64,000 bases of DNA from Microtetraspora niveoalba (GCF_001570405.1 NZ_BBYM01000006.1:73102-137101); one strand, 5' to 3'; positions 7,701 through 16,448 are shown, numbered from the stretch's first letter. Notes: a model not told the origin generated them from the letters alone. Made by a program: numbers and translations.

Positions 7701-9090
7701 CATCCCGGGTGAGGGGGCGCCGGGCGAGCCGGGCCTGCTCACGCCCGTCTGGACCGGGAGCGCCGTGGAGGCCGCCACGAGCGACGTCGCCGTGTTGCGG
7801 GCCATGCTCGACGCCGAGGCCGCGCTCGCCCGGGCCCAGGCCGCGCTCGGCATGGTCCCGGCCGAGGCCGCCGATGCGGTGGGCGCGGCCGCCGACGTCC
7901 GGCTCTACGACGTCCGCGACATCGCGGCACGGGCCAGGTCCGGCGGCAATCCGGCGATCCCGCTGGTCGCCGACCTCACCGCCGCCGTGGCCCGCCGCTC
8001 ACCCGAGGCCGCGCCGTACGTGCACCTGGGGGCGACCAGTCAGGACATCGTGGACACCGCGCTGATGCTGGTGGCCTCCCGCGCACTGCCGCTGATCGCC
8101 GCGGACCTCGCCCGGGCCGCCGCGGCGCTCGCCCGGATCGCCGCCGAGCACCGCGACACGGTCCTGCCCGGACGCACGCTGACCCAGCACGCCGTCCCCA
8201 CGACCTTCGGGCTGAAGGCGGCCGGGTGGCGCGCCCTGATCCTGGACGCGACGGACCGGCTCGCCCGCCTCGCCCCGCCCGCGCAACTCGGCGGCGCGGC
8301 CGGCACGCTGGCCGCCTTCCACGAGTACGCCGGCGACGGGCCGGGTGGTGGGAAGGAGCCGCACGACCCCGGGGTGGCGCTGCTCCGCGCGTTCGCCGCC
8401 GAGACCGGGCTGGCCGAGCCGCCGCTGCCCTGGCACGTGCTGCGCACGCCCGTGGCCGACCTGGGCACGGCCCTCGCGTTCACCGTGTGCGCGCTCGGCA
8501 AGATGGCCGCGGACGTGCTGGTCCTGTCCCGCACCGAGATCGGCGAGGTCTCCGAAGCCTCGGGCGGCGGGTCCTCGGCGATGCCGCACAAGAGCAACCC
8601 GGTCCGCGCCACGCTCGTGGCGGCCGCCGCGCGGCAGGCGCCCGCGCTCGCCGCCGTCCTCCTGGCGTCCGTCGCGGCCGAGGACGAGCGCCCCGCCGGC
8701 GCCTGGCACGCCGAGTGGCCCGCGCTGCGCGAGCTGCTGCGGCTCGCGGGCGGAGCCGCGGCGGACGCGGCCGAGCTGGCGGAGGGGCTGCGCGTCCATC
8801 CGGGCCGGATGCGCGCCGACCTCGACCGCACCGGCGGCCTGCTCCTCGCCGAACGCCTCGCGGCGGCGCTCACCCCGGTGCTGGGCCGCGCCGGGGCCAG
8901 GGCCGCAGTGGAACGCGCCTCCCGCAGAGCCGCCGCCGACGGCGTCGGCCTGGAGGAGGCGCTCCGCGACGAACGACTTCCCCTGGCGGAGGACGAGCTG
9001 CGCCGCCTGCTCGACCCCGCGACCTACGTGGGTTCCGCCCCGGCGCTGACCGAGCGGGCCCTCCGCCGCCGACCGCAGGTCAAGGAGTGA
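7687..9090 (+). CDS. pcaB: 3-carboxy-cis,cis-muconate cycloisomerase
   Basis: 467-residue member of the fumarase/aspartase superfamily, converting 3-carboxymuconate to 4-carboxymuconolactone. Superfamily motifs: GATSQDIVDTALM, LPGRTLTQHAVPTTFGLK and the signature GGGSSAMPHKSNPV carrying the catalytic serine loop. The start is taken as the TTG at 7687, with GAGGAG 10 bp upstream; no ATG or GTG is as well placed, so the first residues are uncertain. pcaL starts 2 bp after the stop. Confidence 0.9.
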   Translation: MSSADIPGEGAPGEPGLLTPVWTGSAVEAATSDVAVLRAMLDAEAALARAQAALGMVPAEAADAVGAAADVRLYDVRDIAARARSGGNPAIPLVADLTAAVARRSPEAAPYVHLGATSQDIVDTALMLVASRALPLIAADLARAAAALARIAAEHRDTVLPGRTLTQHAVPTTFGLKAAGWRALILDATDRLARLAPPAQLGGAAGTLAAFHEYAGDGPGGGKEPHDPGVALLRAFAAETGLAEPPLPWHVLRTPVADLGTALAFTVCALGKMAADVLVLSRTEIGEVSEASGGGSSAMPHKSNPVRATLVAAAARQAPALAAVLLASVAAEDERPAGAWHAEWPALRELLRLAGGAAADAAELAEGLRVHPGRMRADLDRTGGLLLAERLAAALTPVLGRAGARAAVERASRRAAADGVGLEEALRDERLPLAEDELRRLLDPATYVGSAPALTERALRRRPQVKE

Positions 9091-9092
9091 CG

Positions 9093-10304
9093 ATGAAGCC
9101 TGACCACACGCCCGGAACAGCGGGCGGAGCAGCGCCGTCCGCGGCGGCGCGACCGCACCACCGCGTCGACGGACCGCGCGACGCGCCCGCGCTCGTGCTC
9201 GGCCCGTCGCTCGGCACCTCGCTCACCGTGTGGGACCCGCAGGTGCCCGCGCTCGCCCGCGACCACCGCGTGCTGCGGTGGGACCTTCCCGGGCACGGCG
9301 GCTCCCCGGCCCTGCTCTCCGAGGGGGCCACGGTCGCCGACCTCGCCGGGCTCGTCCTCGACCTCGCCGACGATCTCGGCGTCGATCGGTTCCATTACGC
9401 CGGGATCTCCCTGGGCGGCGCGGTCGGCGCGTGGCTGGCGCTCCACCACCCCGATCGGGTCGCCTCGCTCGCGATGGTCTGCTCCTCGGCCTGGTTCGGG
9501 CCGGCGGAGGGCTGGCGCGAGCGGGCCGCCCTCGTCCGGGCGAAGGGCGCCGGCGTCATGGCGGAGTCGGCCGCCCAGCGGTGGTTCACCCCCGCCTTCG
9601 ACGGAGCCGCCCCCTTCCTCGACGACCTGCGCGAGGTCGCCGCCGACGGATACGCGGCCTGCTGCGACGCGCTCGCCGCGTACGACATCCGGGCCGAGCT
9701 GGGCCGGATCGGCGTGCCGACCCTGGTGATCGGCGGCCGGGACGACCCGGCCACGCCGCCCGCGCACGCGCGGGAGCTGGCCGACGGCATCCCCGGCGCG
9801 ACTCTGGTGGAGATCCCGGGCGCGGCCCACCTCGCCAGCGTGGAACGGCCCGAGCCCGTGCTGTCCGCCCTGCTCACCCACCTCGCGGACGGCGGGGACG
9901 ACGGGCACCGGCGCGGGGACGGCTCCCGCCGGTACGCCGCCGGCATGGGCGTGCGCCGCGCCGTGCTCGGCGACGCGCACGTGGACCGGGCGACCGCGAA
10001 CGCCGACGCCTTCACCGCCGACTTCCAGGACTTCATCACCCGCTACGCGTGGGGCGAGATCTGGACCAGGCCCGGCCTCGACCGCCGGACCCGAAGCTGC
10101 GTCACGATCACCGCCCTGGTCGCGCGCGGCCACCTGGACGAGCTGGCGATGCACATCAGGGCCGCGCTCCGCAACGGGCTCACCCCGGACGAGATCAAGG
10201 AAGTTCTGCTGCAGACGGCCGTCTACTGCGGCGTCCCGGCCGCCAACTCGGCCTTCGCCGTGGCCCAGCGCACCCTACGCGAGCTCCAGGAGAGGAACCC
10301 ATGA
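9093..10304 (+). CDS. pcaL: Fused 3-oxoadipate enol-lactonase / 4-carboxymuconolactone decarboxylase
   Basis: 403 residues, two enzymes in one chain. Residues about 20-265 are the alpha/beta-hydrolase enol-lactonase (PcaD) with nucleophile Ser106 in AGISLGGAVGAW, Asp in GGRDDPATPP and His in GAAHLASVERPE. Residues about 280-400 are the carboxymuconolactone decarboxylase (PcaC) domain: RYAWGEIWTRPGLDRRTRSC, HLDELAMHIRAALRNG, EVLLQTAVYCGVPAAN. The chain decarboxylates 4-carboxymuconolactone and hydrolyses the enol-lactone to 3-oxoadipate. Such PcaL fusions are known in Rhodococcus and Streptomyces. GGAG precedes the ATG, and the stop overlaps pobA (ATGA). Confidence 0.95.
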   Translation: MKPDHTPGTAGGAAPSAAARPHHRVDGPRDAPALVLGPSLGTSLTVWDPQVPALARDHRVLRWDLPGHGGSPALLSEGATVADLAGLVLDLADDLGVDRFHYAGISLGGAVGAWLALHHPDRVASLAMVCSSAWFGPAEGWRERAALVRAKGAGVMAESAAQRWFTPAFDGAAPFLDDLREVAADGYAACCDALAAYDIRAELGRIGVPTLVIGGRDDPATPPAHARELADGIPGATLVEIPGAAHLASVERPEPVLSALLTHLADGGDDGHRRGDGSRRYAAGMGVRRAVLGDAHVDRATANADAFTADFQDFITRYAWGEIWTRPGLDRRTRSCVTITALVARGHLDELAMHIRAALRNGLTPDEIKEVLLQTAVYCGVPAANSAFAVAQRTLRELQERNP

Positions 10305-11488
10305 GCGTCCCCACCCGCACCACCGTCGGGATCATCGGAGCCGGGCCCGCCGGGCTGCTGCTGGCCCGGCTGCTCCGGCGCGCCGGCATCGACTCCGTCG
10401 TCCTGGAGCATCGTGACCGCGCGTACGTCGAGCAGCGCCAGCGCGCCGGCATCCTGGAGCAGGGCACGATCGACGTCCTGCGCGCGTGCGGCGCGGGTGA
10501 GCGGATGGACCGCCTGGGGTTGCCGCACAACGGCGTCGAGTTGCGCTTCGACCGGCGGGGCCACCGGATCGACTTCCCGTCGCTCGCCGGCGGGCGGGCC
10601 GTCATGGTCTACGCCCAGACCGAGATGGTGAAGGACCTGGTGGCGCTCCAGCTCGCCGAGGGAGATCCGCTGCTGTTCGAGGCGCGGGCCGTCGCCGTCG
10701 AGGGGCTGGAGGCCGGGCAGCCGTCCGTCCGCTACGTGCACGAGGGCCGCGAGCACACCCTCGACTGCGACTTCGTCGTGGGCTGCGACGGGTTCCACGG
10801 GATCGCCCGCTCCGCCGTCCCGGCCGGGGTGCTGCGGACCTTCGAGCGGGAGTACCCCTACTCCTGGCTCGGCATCCTGGCCGACGTCCCGCCGTCGTCC
10901 GACGAGCTGATCTACGCGCACTCCGAGCGCGGCTTCGCGCTGCTCAGCATGCGCTCGCCGACCGTCAGCAGGCTGTACCTCCAGGTGCCGAACGGCACCG
11001 ATCCCGCCGACTGGCCGGACGAGCGCATCTGGGACGAGCTGGACCTGCGGTTCGCCGTGGACGGCGACTGGAAGCTGGAACGCGGCCCGATCACGTCGAA
11101 GTCGATCACGCCGATGCGCAGCTTCGTCGCCGAGCCCATGCGGTACGGCCCGCTGTTCCTGGCCGGGGACGCCGCGCACATCGTGCCGCCGACCGGGGCC
11201 AAGGGGCTGAACCTCGCCGTCGCGGACGTGGTCGTGCTGGCGCGGGCGCTCACCCGGTGGCACGACACCGGCGCCACCGACCTGCTCGACGCGTACTCGG
11301 ACACCTGCCTGCGCCGGGTCTGGAGGGCCGAGCACTTCTCCTATTTCATGACCACGACGCTGCACCCCGATCCCGCGCAGAGCGACTTCGACACCCGGCT
11401 GCAGCTCTCGCAGCTGCACCGGATCGCGGACTCCGAGGCAGCGGCGGCCGAGCTGGCGCGGAACTACGTCGGCATCCCGTTCGAGTGA
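10301..11488 (+). CDS. pobA: 4-hydroxybenzoate 3-monooxygenase
   Basis: 395-residue FAD-dependent group A hydroxylase that makes protocatechuate from 4-hydroxybenzoate, feeding the upstream pca genes. It has the Rossmann GAGPAGLLLARLLRRAG, ERQRAGILEQGTIDVLR, the DG motif in VVGCDGFHGIAR and the second FAD motif FLAGDAAHIVPPTGAKGLNLAVAD. Substrate-site motifs (RSPTVSRLYLQVP, SITPMRSFVAEPMRYG) match PobA rather than other hydroxylases. Last gene of the operon, coupled to pcaL, and followed at once by a strong hairpin. Confidence 0.95.
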   Translation: MSVPTRTTVGIIGAGPAGLLLARLLRRAGIDSVVLEHRDRAYVEQRQRAGILEQGTIDVLRACGAGERMDRLGLPHNGVELRFDRRGHRIDFPSLAGGRAVMVYAQTEMVKDLVALQLAEGDPLLFEARAVAVEGLEAGQPSVRYVHEGREHTLDCDFVVGCDGFHGIARSAVPAGVLRTFEREYPYSWLGILADVPPSSDELIYAHSERGFALLSMRSPTVSRLYLQVPNGTDPADWPDERIWDELDLRFAVDGDWKLERGPITSKSITPMRSFVAEPMRYGPLFLAGDAAHIVPPTGAKGLNLAVADVVVLARALTRWHDTGATDLLDAYSDTCLRRVWRAEHFSYFMTTTLHPDPAQSDFDTRLQLSQLHRIADSEAAAAELARNYVGIPFE

Positions 11489-11493
11489 GACCA

Positions 11494-11522
11494 CCCCGCC
11501 GCCTCCTCCGCGGGCGGCGGGG
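11494..11522 (+). terminator. Terminator of the pca-pob operon
   Basis: Perfect 10-bp inverted repeat CCCCGCCGCC / GGCGGCGGGG with a 9-nt loop, starting 5 bp after the pobA stop. There is no U-tract, which is common for actinobacterial terminators. Confidence 0.75.
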
Positions 11523-11585
11523 CCGGCGCGAAGGTCAGCGGGCTCTGCCCCAGCCGATGGTGCACGTGGGTCACGCCATGACGTA

Positions 11586-11617
11586 TGCCTATCTATAGGC
11601 ACGAAAGCTCTATGAGC
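11586..11617. promoter_or_regulatory. Two adjacent inverted repeats in an AT-rich spacer
   Basis: TGCCTAT-CT-ATAGGCA (11586-11601) and GCTC-TAT-GAGC (11607-11617) lie 5 bp apart, about 70-100 bp before the small membrane protein gene. The AT-rich patch stands out from its surroundings and looks like an operator/promoter. No regulator can be assigned. Confidence 0.4.
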
Positions 11618-11686
11618 AGATAAAGCGTGACCTGCTGTCGGCGGGGGCCTGCCGCGCTCCGGCAGCCGGAACTCGGGAGGAAGCGG

Positions 11687-11935
11687 ATGATTGAGCTGCT
11701 GGGAGCGATGGCCTCCCTGGCGGCCGTGACGGTGCTCGGTCTGATCGCGCTGCTGCTGATCTCGGTCTGCGTGCTCCTGGCGCTGGCGGGTCTGGCCGCC
11801 GCCACCGGGCGCGAGCCGTACGACCGGATGCCGGCGAAGCGCGAGCGGGCGAGCGGGGCCGCGACGCGGGAACGGCTCTTCCGCTCCGGACCGTCCGCCC
11901 GGCCCGACCCCGTCCGCGGACACGGTTCCCCCTGA
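11687..11935 (+). CDS. Small single-span membrane protein of unknown function
   Basis: 82 residues. An N-terminal hydrophobic segment (about residues 5-38, ASLAAVTVLGLIALLLISV and on) is long enough for one helix, followed by a basic, Pro/Arg-rich cytoplasmic-looking tail (EPYDRMPAKRERASG). The ATG at 11687 is preferred because GGGAGGAAGCGG lies just upstream; a GTG at 11627 would add 20 residues with no ribosome site. I do not recognise the family. Confidence 0.55.
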   Translation: MIELLGAMASLAAVTVLGLIALLLISVCVLLALAGLAAATGREPYDRMPAKRERASGAATRERLFRSGPSARPDPVRGHGSP

Positions 11936-12122
11936 TCCCACCCGTCCCGGCGCTCGTGACCTCGACGCGGTCCGCGGGCGCGGTTCCCCCAATCCCGATC
12001 CCGCCGGCGGCCCCCACCCCTGGAGGCCGGTTCCCCGTGATCCCGCCGGTGTGACCGGATTCCCCGGCGTTCCGGGGCCGGGCGCGTGCATGAGGGCCCG
12101 TTCTGGGGGGACAGGGGGACCC

Positions 12123-14144
12123 ATGGGGGAGAGCGGGAGCGCCGGCGCGCCCGCACAGGAGCACGGCGTGTGGGCGGTGATCCTCGCGCTGATGCTGGCG
12201 ATGCTCCTCGCCGCACTGGACCAGACGATCGTGTCCACCGCGCTGCCGACCATCGTCGGCGAGTTCGGCGGGCTGAACCATCTGTCGTGGGTCGTGACCG
12301 CGTACCTGCTCGCCTCGACGGTCTCCACCCCGCTCTGGGGGAAGCTGGGCGACCAGTACGGCCGCAGGCACCTCTTCCAGACCGCCATCGTGATCTTCCT
12401 GGTGGGGTCGGCGCTGTGCGGGCTGGCCGGGGGCATGATCGAGCTGATCGCGTTCCGGGCGTTGCAGGGCCTCGGGGGCGGCGGCCTCATGGTGCTCGCC
12501 ATGGCCATCGTCGGGGACGTGGTGGCGCCTCGGGGCCGGGGCCGCTACCAGGGATTCTTCGGCGGCGTCTTCGCCTTCGCCAGCGTCGTCGGCCCGCTGC
12601 TCGGCGGGCTGTTCGTCGACCGCCTCTCCTGGCGCTGGGTCTTCTACATCAACGTGCCGATCGGCGTCGTCGCGATGTTCGTCATCGCCGCGACCCTGCG
12701 CGGGCGGCGCGACCGCACCCCGCACGTCATCGACTACCGGGGCGCGGTGCTGCTCGCCGCCGCGGTCACCTGCGTCGTGCTCGCCACCTCCTGGGGCGGC
12801 AGCCGGTACGCCTGGGGCTCCCCGCCGATCCTCGGCCTGGGCGGCGCGGCCGTGGTCCTGCTCGTGCTGTGGGCGCTGGCCGAGCGGCGGGCGGCGGAGC
12901 CGATCATCCCGCTCCACCTGTTCCGGATCAACGTGTTCTCCGTCACCGCCGCGATCGGCTTCGTGGCCGGGTTCACGATGATGGGCACGCTGGCCTACCT
13001 GCCGCTGTTCCTCCAGGTGGCGCACGGCGTGTCGGCGACCGCCTCCGGGCTCTACCTGCTGCCGATGATGGCCGGGATGCTCGGCACCTCGATCGCGTCC
13101 GGGCAGGCGATCAGCCGCACCGGCCACTACCGCTACTTCCCGATCGCCGGCATGGCGATCACCACGGCGGCGCTGCTGCTCCACGGGATGAGCGAGCACA
13201 GCTCGACGCTGTCCATGGGAGTCAGGTTCCTGATCCTCGGCGTCGGGCTCGGCCTGGTCATGCAGGTCCTCGTGATCGCCGTGCAGAACGTCGTGGACTA
13301 TCGCGATCTGGGGGTCGCGACCTCGTCGGTGACGTTCTTCCGGTCCATCGGCGGGTCGTTCGGCGTCTCGCTCTTCGGCACCGTCTTCGCCGGGCAGCTC
13401 GCCGTACGGGCGGAGCAGGCGCTGCGGGGGACGTCGCTCCCGTCCGGGTTCGACCCGGCGGCGGTCCAGGGCAGCCCCGCGCTGCTGTCCCGGCTGCCCC
13501 CGGACGTCGCGGCCCGGGTCGTGCACGCCTACGCCGAGGCGGCGACCACGATCTTCCTGTACGCGGCGCCCGTCGCCTTCGCCGGTTTCGTCCTGGCCTG
13601 CTTCCTGCGCCAGGTGCCGCTCCGCACGACCGTCGGGGCGTCCGCCCCCGACCTGGGCGAGGGCTACGGGGCGCCGTGCGACCGCTCCTCCCTTGAGGAG
13701 ATCGAGCGGGCGCTCACCGTGCTCATGCGCAGGGACCCCGAGGCGGCCAGGCTGTACCGCGAACTGGCCCGGCGCGCGGGGTACGACCTGACGGCCGGGG
13801 CCGTGTGGATCCTCGCGAGGGTGGCCAGGACGGGCCGTGCCGGCCGCGCGGCGCTCGCGGCGCGGGCCGGGACCACGCCGGAGTCGGGCGCGCGCTGCGC
13901 CCAGCCGCTGGTGGACCGGGGGCTCGTCGAGCGTTCCGGGGAGGACCTGGTCATCACGGGGGCGGGCCGGGAGGCCGTCCGGCGGATGGTCGCCGTCCGC
14001 AGGGCCGCCCTCGCCCGCCACCTCGACGGCTGGAACCCGGACAGCGACCCCGAGCTCACGGCGCTGCTGTCCCGGCTGGCCGCGCAGACCGTGGGCGACG
14101 ACCGCGATGCCCCCGGCGCCGTCGGAGCCCCCCACCGGACCTGA
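12123..14144 (+). CDS. DHA2-family (EmrB/QacA) MFS exporter with a C-terminal MarR-like domain
   Basis: 673 residues. The first about 510 form a 14-helix drug:H+ antiporter: motif A-type GKLGDQYGRRHLFQTAIVIF, DQTIVSTALPTIVGEFGG at helix 1, and motif C-like GPLLGGLFVDRLSWRWVFYINVPIG. Residues about 525-650 form a winged-helix, MarR-like tail (EEIERALTVLMRR, YDLTAGAVWILARVARTG, RCAQPLVDRGLVERSGEDLVITGAGREAVRRM). Such tails occur on some actinobacterial DHA2 exporters; whether they bind DNA or sense substrate is not established here. The ATG at 12123 follows a purine-rich GGGGGGACAGGGGG. Substrate unknown. Confidence 0.85.
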   Translation: MGESGSAGAPAQEHGVWAVILALMLAMLLAALDQTIVSTALPTIVGEFGGLNHLSWVVTAYLLASTVSTPLWGKLGDQYGRRHLFQTAIVIFLVGSALCGLAGGMIELIAFRALQGLGGGGLMVLAMAIVGDVVAPRGRGRYQGFFGGVFAFASVVGPLLGGLFVDRLSWRWVFYINVPIGVVAMFVIAATLRGRRDRTPHVIDYRGAVLLAAAVTCVVLATSWGGSRYAWGSPPILGLGGAAVVLLVLWALAERRAAEPIIPLHLFRINVFSVTAAIGFVAGFTMMGTLAYLPLFLQVAHGVSATASGLYLLPMMAGMLGTSIASGQAISRTGHYRYFPIAGMAITTAALLLHGMSEHSSTLSMGVRFLILGVGLGLVMQVLVIAVQNVVDYRDLGVATSSVTFFRSIGGSFGVSLFGTVFAGQLAVRAEQALRGTSLPSGFDPAAVQGSPALLSRLPPDVAARVVHAYAEAATTIFLYAAPVAFAGFVLACFLRQVPLRTTVGASAPDLGEGYGAPCDRSSLEEIERALTVLMRRDPEAARLYRELARRAGYDLTAGAVWILARVARTGRAGRAALAARAGTTPESGARCAQPLVDRGLVERSGEDLVITGAGREAVRRMVAVRRAALARHLDGWNPDSDPELTALLSRLAAQTVGDDRDAPGAVGAPHRT

Positions 14145-14294
14145 CTGTTCGGGAACCCACCTGCTTTTACCGAAAAATCGTACTCCGGGCAGGTGAAAGC
14201 GGTTTCGTCGGTCGGGACGGGCCTCCCGGGTGCGGGCCGGGCAAAGCCGTCCCGCGCACAGGCATACGGCGATGGGAAGGGGCAGGGGACGCGT

Positions 14295-14765
14295 ATGAGC
14301 GAGCACACGAGACCGGAACCCGATCCGCGCTCCCGCGCCGAGGACGAGGGCATCCCCGACCTCAGGGAGGGAACCCCGCAACGCGAGTGGGCGCACGACC
14401 CGCAGGAGGAGCCGATCCCGGGCGAGACGCCCGTCGGCATCGACGAGTACGGCACCACGTCGGAGGAGATGGCCCAGGGGGAGTCGCTGGACATGCGCCT
14501 CAGCCGCGAGGTGCCCGACAAGACCCTGCTCTACGGCTCGCCGGAGGACGCCGAGCCCGACATCGCCGACGAGAGGGTCCCGTACGGGCGCGAGGAGGAG
14601 GTCGGTTCCGAGGGTGAGGACACCCGCCACACGGCGGGCCGCCTGGTGGACCCGGACGAGGGGATCCGCCCGGACGTGGACAAGGAGATGATCGGGGAGG
14701 ACGTCGGGCCCGACTCCGGCGGCTACGGCCCCGAGGAGACCGCGATGCGGATCGAACCCGAATGA
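14295..14765 (+). CDS. DUF5709 family protein
   Basis: 156-residue, strongly acidic and probably largely disordered soluble protein. Conserved pieces for DUF5709 include EEPIPGETPVGIDEYGTTSEEMAQGESLDMRLSRE (here spread over residues about 40-75), ERVPYGREEEVGSEG and TAGRLVDPDEGIRPDVDKE. It has no signal peptide or membrane segment. Function unknown; members are widespread single-copy actinobacterial proteins. The ATG follows GGGGAC weakly. About 180 bp after the stop (14766-14947) shows nothing I can support. Confidence 0.75.
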   Translation: MSEHTRPEPDPRSRAEDEGIPDLREGTPQREWAHDPQEEPIPGETPVGIDEYGTTSEEMAQGESLDMRLSREVPDKTLLYGSPEDAEPDIADERVPYGREEEVGSEGEDTRHTAGRLVDPDEGIRPDVDKEMIGEDVGPDSGGYGPEETAMRIEPE

Positions 14766-14947
14766 CCGCGTACGGCGGCGCGGGTGCGCCGGCGTGCGAA
14801 CGCGGCGCATGATCTCGCCGGTTACGACTCCTCGGGCGCGCGGCGACGGGACGGCGACCGATGATCGTTCGGGAGGCGTCTGGCCCCGTCAGGCGTCCGA
14901 CGCGATCGGCGCGTTGTTCGCGGCGGCCCCGGAGGCGGAAACGGCGA

Positions 14948-15118
14948 CTATGCCCCCGGCATCGTGGCACGGTGGCCGCGGAAGGCCGCCTCCAGGGCGA
15001 CGCGCCAGTGGTGGTCGGCCTGCGGACGGGGGCCGAGGGAGCCGAGAAGTTCGAGGCCGGCCAGGCCGTGCACCAGGGCGTTGAGGTGCACGGCGACGTC
15101 GTGGGGGTCGGCCGGGGG
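14948..15118 (-). pseudogene. 3' remnant of a TetR-family regulator
   Basis: On the minus strand the frame reads ADPHDVAVHLNALVHGLAGLE, then LLGSLGPRP, then ADHHWRVALEAAFRGH, then a TAG stop (14948-14950). This matches the C-terminal helices of actinobacterial TetR regulators. No start codon, HTH or N-terminal half is present; the homology breaks where the epimerase remnant begins. Together with 15121-15387 it reads as the surviving 3' ends of a divergent gene pair. Confidence 0.6.
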
Positions 15119-15120
15119 CC

Positions 15121-15387
15121 GTGACGGGCAGGGAGTTCCTCGACCTGGTGCTCGCCGAGCTCGGCCGGCCCGGCAAGACGGCAGCGGTCGGACGCCCGAT
15201 GCAACGCCTGATCGGCCTGTTCAACCCGACCGTCCGCGCCCTCGGCGAGACGTGGTACCAGCGCGACCGGCCGTTCGTGAGCGACACCTCGAAGTTCACC
15301 GCCACGTTCGGCCCGTTCGCCGCGACACCGCACACCGACGCGATCGCCGCCACCCTCGACTGGTACCGCGCCGCCCCGACCCCGTGA
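15121..15387 (+). pseudogene. 3' remnant of an NAD(P)-dependent epimerase/SDR
   Basis: About 88 codons equal to the end of SDR-type nucleoside-sugar epimerase-like proteins: GREFLDLVLAELGRPGK, RPMQRLIGLFNPTVRALGETWYQRDRPF, then the typical closing TPHTDAIAATLDWYR. The Rossmann half (GxxGxxG, YxxxK) is missing. A GTG at 15121 opens the frame, but there is no ribosome site and the product would lack both cofactor and catalytic parts, so I call it a remnant and not a small gene. Confidence 0.65.
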
Positions 15388-15465
15388 CCGGCAGGCGGAT
15401 CGGCTGAGAGCGAAGCGGGCGGCCAAGATCGGTGACCTCGGTCCGCGACGCGTTACGCTGCCACG

Positions 15466-15879
15466 GTGGCGGGTGTTGAGGCGCGGCACGAGTGGCGGGT
15501 GCCGCGGCAGGTCGTGGCGGCCAAGGCGGTCGCCGCCGCCGTCTGCGTCGTGCTGGCGCTGATCGGCGACTTCAACCAGACGTTCCTCGCGTCGGTCGCC
15601 GCGGCCGGGTTCGCCGCGCTGGTCCTGCGCGACCTGCTCGCCCCCGTACGGCTTGCGGTGGACGAGGGCGGCGTGACGGTCGTCGCGGGCTTCGCCGGGA
15701 GAGAGCGGTACTCCTGGAACGACGTGGACCGGGTCCGCGTGGACACTCGCCACCGCTACGGCGTCACGGCACAGCTGCTGGAGATCGACACGGGGGATCA
15801 GGTGCACCTGTTCAGCCGCCACGATCTCGGCGCGCCCGTGATCGATGTCGCCGAGATCGTGATGCGGCTGCGTCCCTGA
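15466..15879 (+). CDS. Small membrane protein with bacterial PH-like domain
   Basis: 137 residues. Two hydrophobic segments near residues 18-36 (VVAAKAVAAAVCVVLALIG) and 40-60 (FLASVAAAGFAALVLRDLL) are followed by a PH-like fold (RLAVDEGGVTVVAGFAGRERYSWNDVDRVRVD, LLEIDTGDQVHLFSRHDLG), the layout of PF10756-type bPH_6 proteins. Function unknown. The start is a GTG at 15466 with no clear Shine-Dalgarno; GTTACGCT about 10 bp upstream resembles a -10 box, so the mRNA may be leaderless. Confidence 0.7.
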   Translation: MAGVEARHEWRVPRQVVAAKAVAAAVCVVLALIGDFNQTFLASVAAAGFAALVLRDLLAPVRLAVDEGGVTVVAGFAGRERYSWNDVDRVRVDTRHRYGVTAQLLEIDTGDQVHLFSRHDLGAPVIDVAEIVMRLRP

Positions 15880-16031
15880 CCTCCGGCCGGCGGAAGCGTT
15901 CGCTCGGCGCGCCGGATCCGCCCGGCCACGCCGGAGAGTCCCGGCCGGCCGTCGCGTTCGGCGAGGTCCGGGCGATCGACGACAAGCCGGATGCAAGCCG
16001 CGAACAACCGCGGAGCCCTACTTTTCCTGCC

Positions 16032-16448
16032 ATGTCGGAAAGTGGGATTGCTACCGCCGTGCTCGGCGGACTCGGTGTGATCTTCGCGCTGCTGGGCGCG
16101 GGCCTGCTCGTGAACGCCCGTGATTTCCGCAGGCGCGCTCTGCGGGCGCAGGGAAACGTCGTCGGGTTGCGCCGGAGCAGCTCCAGTGAAGGTGACGTCT
16201 TCTACTCGATCGTCAGGTTCACCACCGCGTACGGCCAGGCCGTGGAGGCCGAGACCCGGTTCGCCAGCAACCCGCCGCCCGCGCGCCCCGGCCAGACGGT
16301 CACCGTCATGTACGACCCCTCGGACCCGCACCGGATGCGGATCGACACCCCGCTCGGCAGAGGGTCGCTGCTCGGCGGGATCTTCCTCGGCGTGGGGCTG
16401 GTGCTCCTGCTCGTCGGCGTCGGCGTCGGCGTCGCCACGCTCCTCTGA
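16032..16448 (+). CDS. DUF3592 membrane protein
   Basis: 138 residues with membrane helices at both ends (about 7-28 and 112-137) and a central soluble part (about 35-100) typical of DUF3592: RRRALRAQGNVVGLRRSSS, YSIVRFTTAYGQAVEAET, RPGQTVTVMYDPSDPHRMRID. The family has a small beta-fold between two helices and no established function. The ATG at 16032 lies after TTTTCCTGCC without a strong ribosome site. Confidence 0.75.
   Translation: MSESGIATAVLGGLGVIFALLGAGLLVNARDFRRRALRAQGNVVGLRRSSSSEGDVFYSIVRFTTAYGQAVEAETRFASNPPPARPGQTVTVMYDPSDPHRMRIDTPLGRGSLLGGIFLGVGLVLLLVGVGVGVATLL

Noticed and set aside
11610-14810. A 1066-codon minus-strand open frame opposite the exporter and DUF5709 genes
   Set aside because: Composition is Arg/Gly/His-rich antisense shadow of real genes, with no recognisable domain and no ribosome site.
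15121-15387. A functional small gene of 88 codons
   Set aside because: Its whole length matches only the last third of an epimerase and it adjoins a TetR 3' remnant, so a deletion remnant is the simpler reading.
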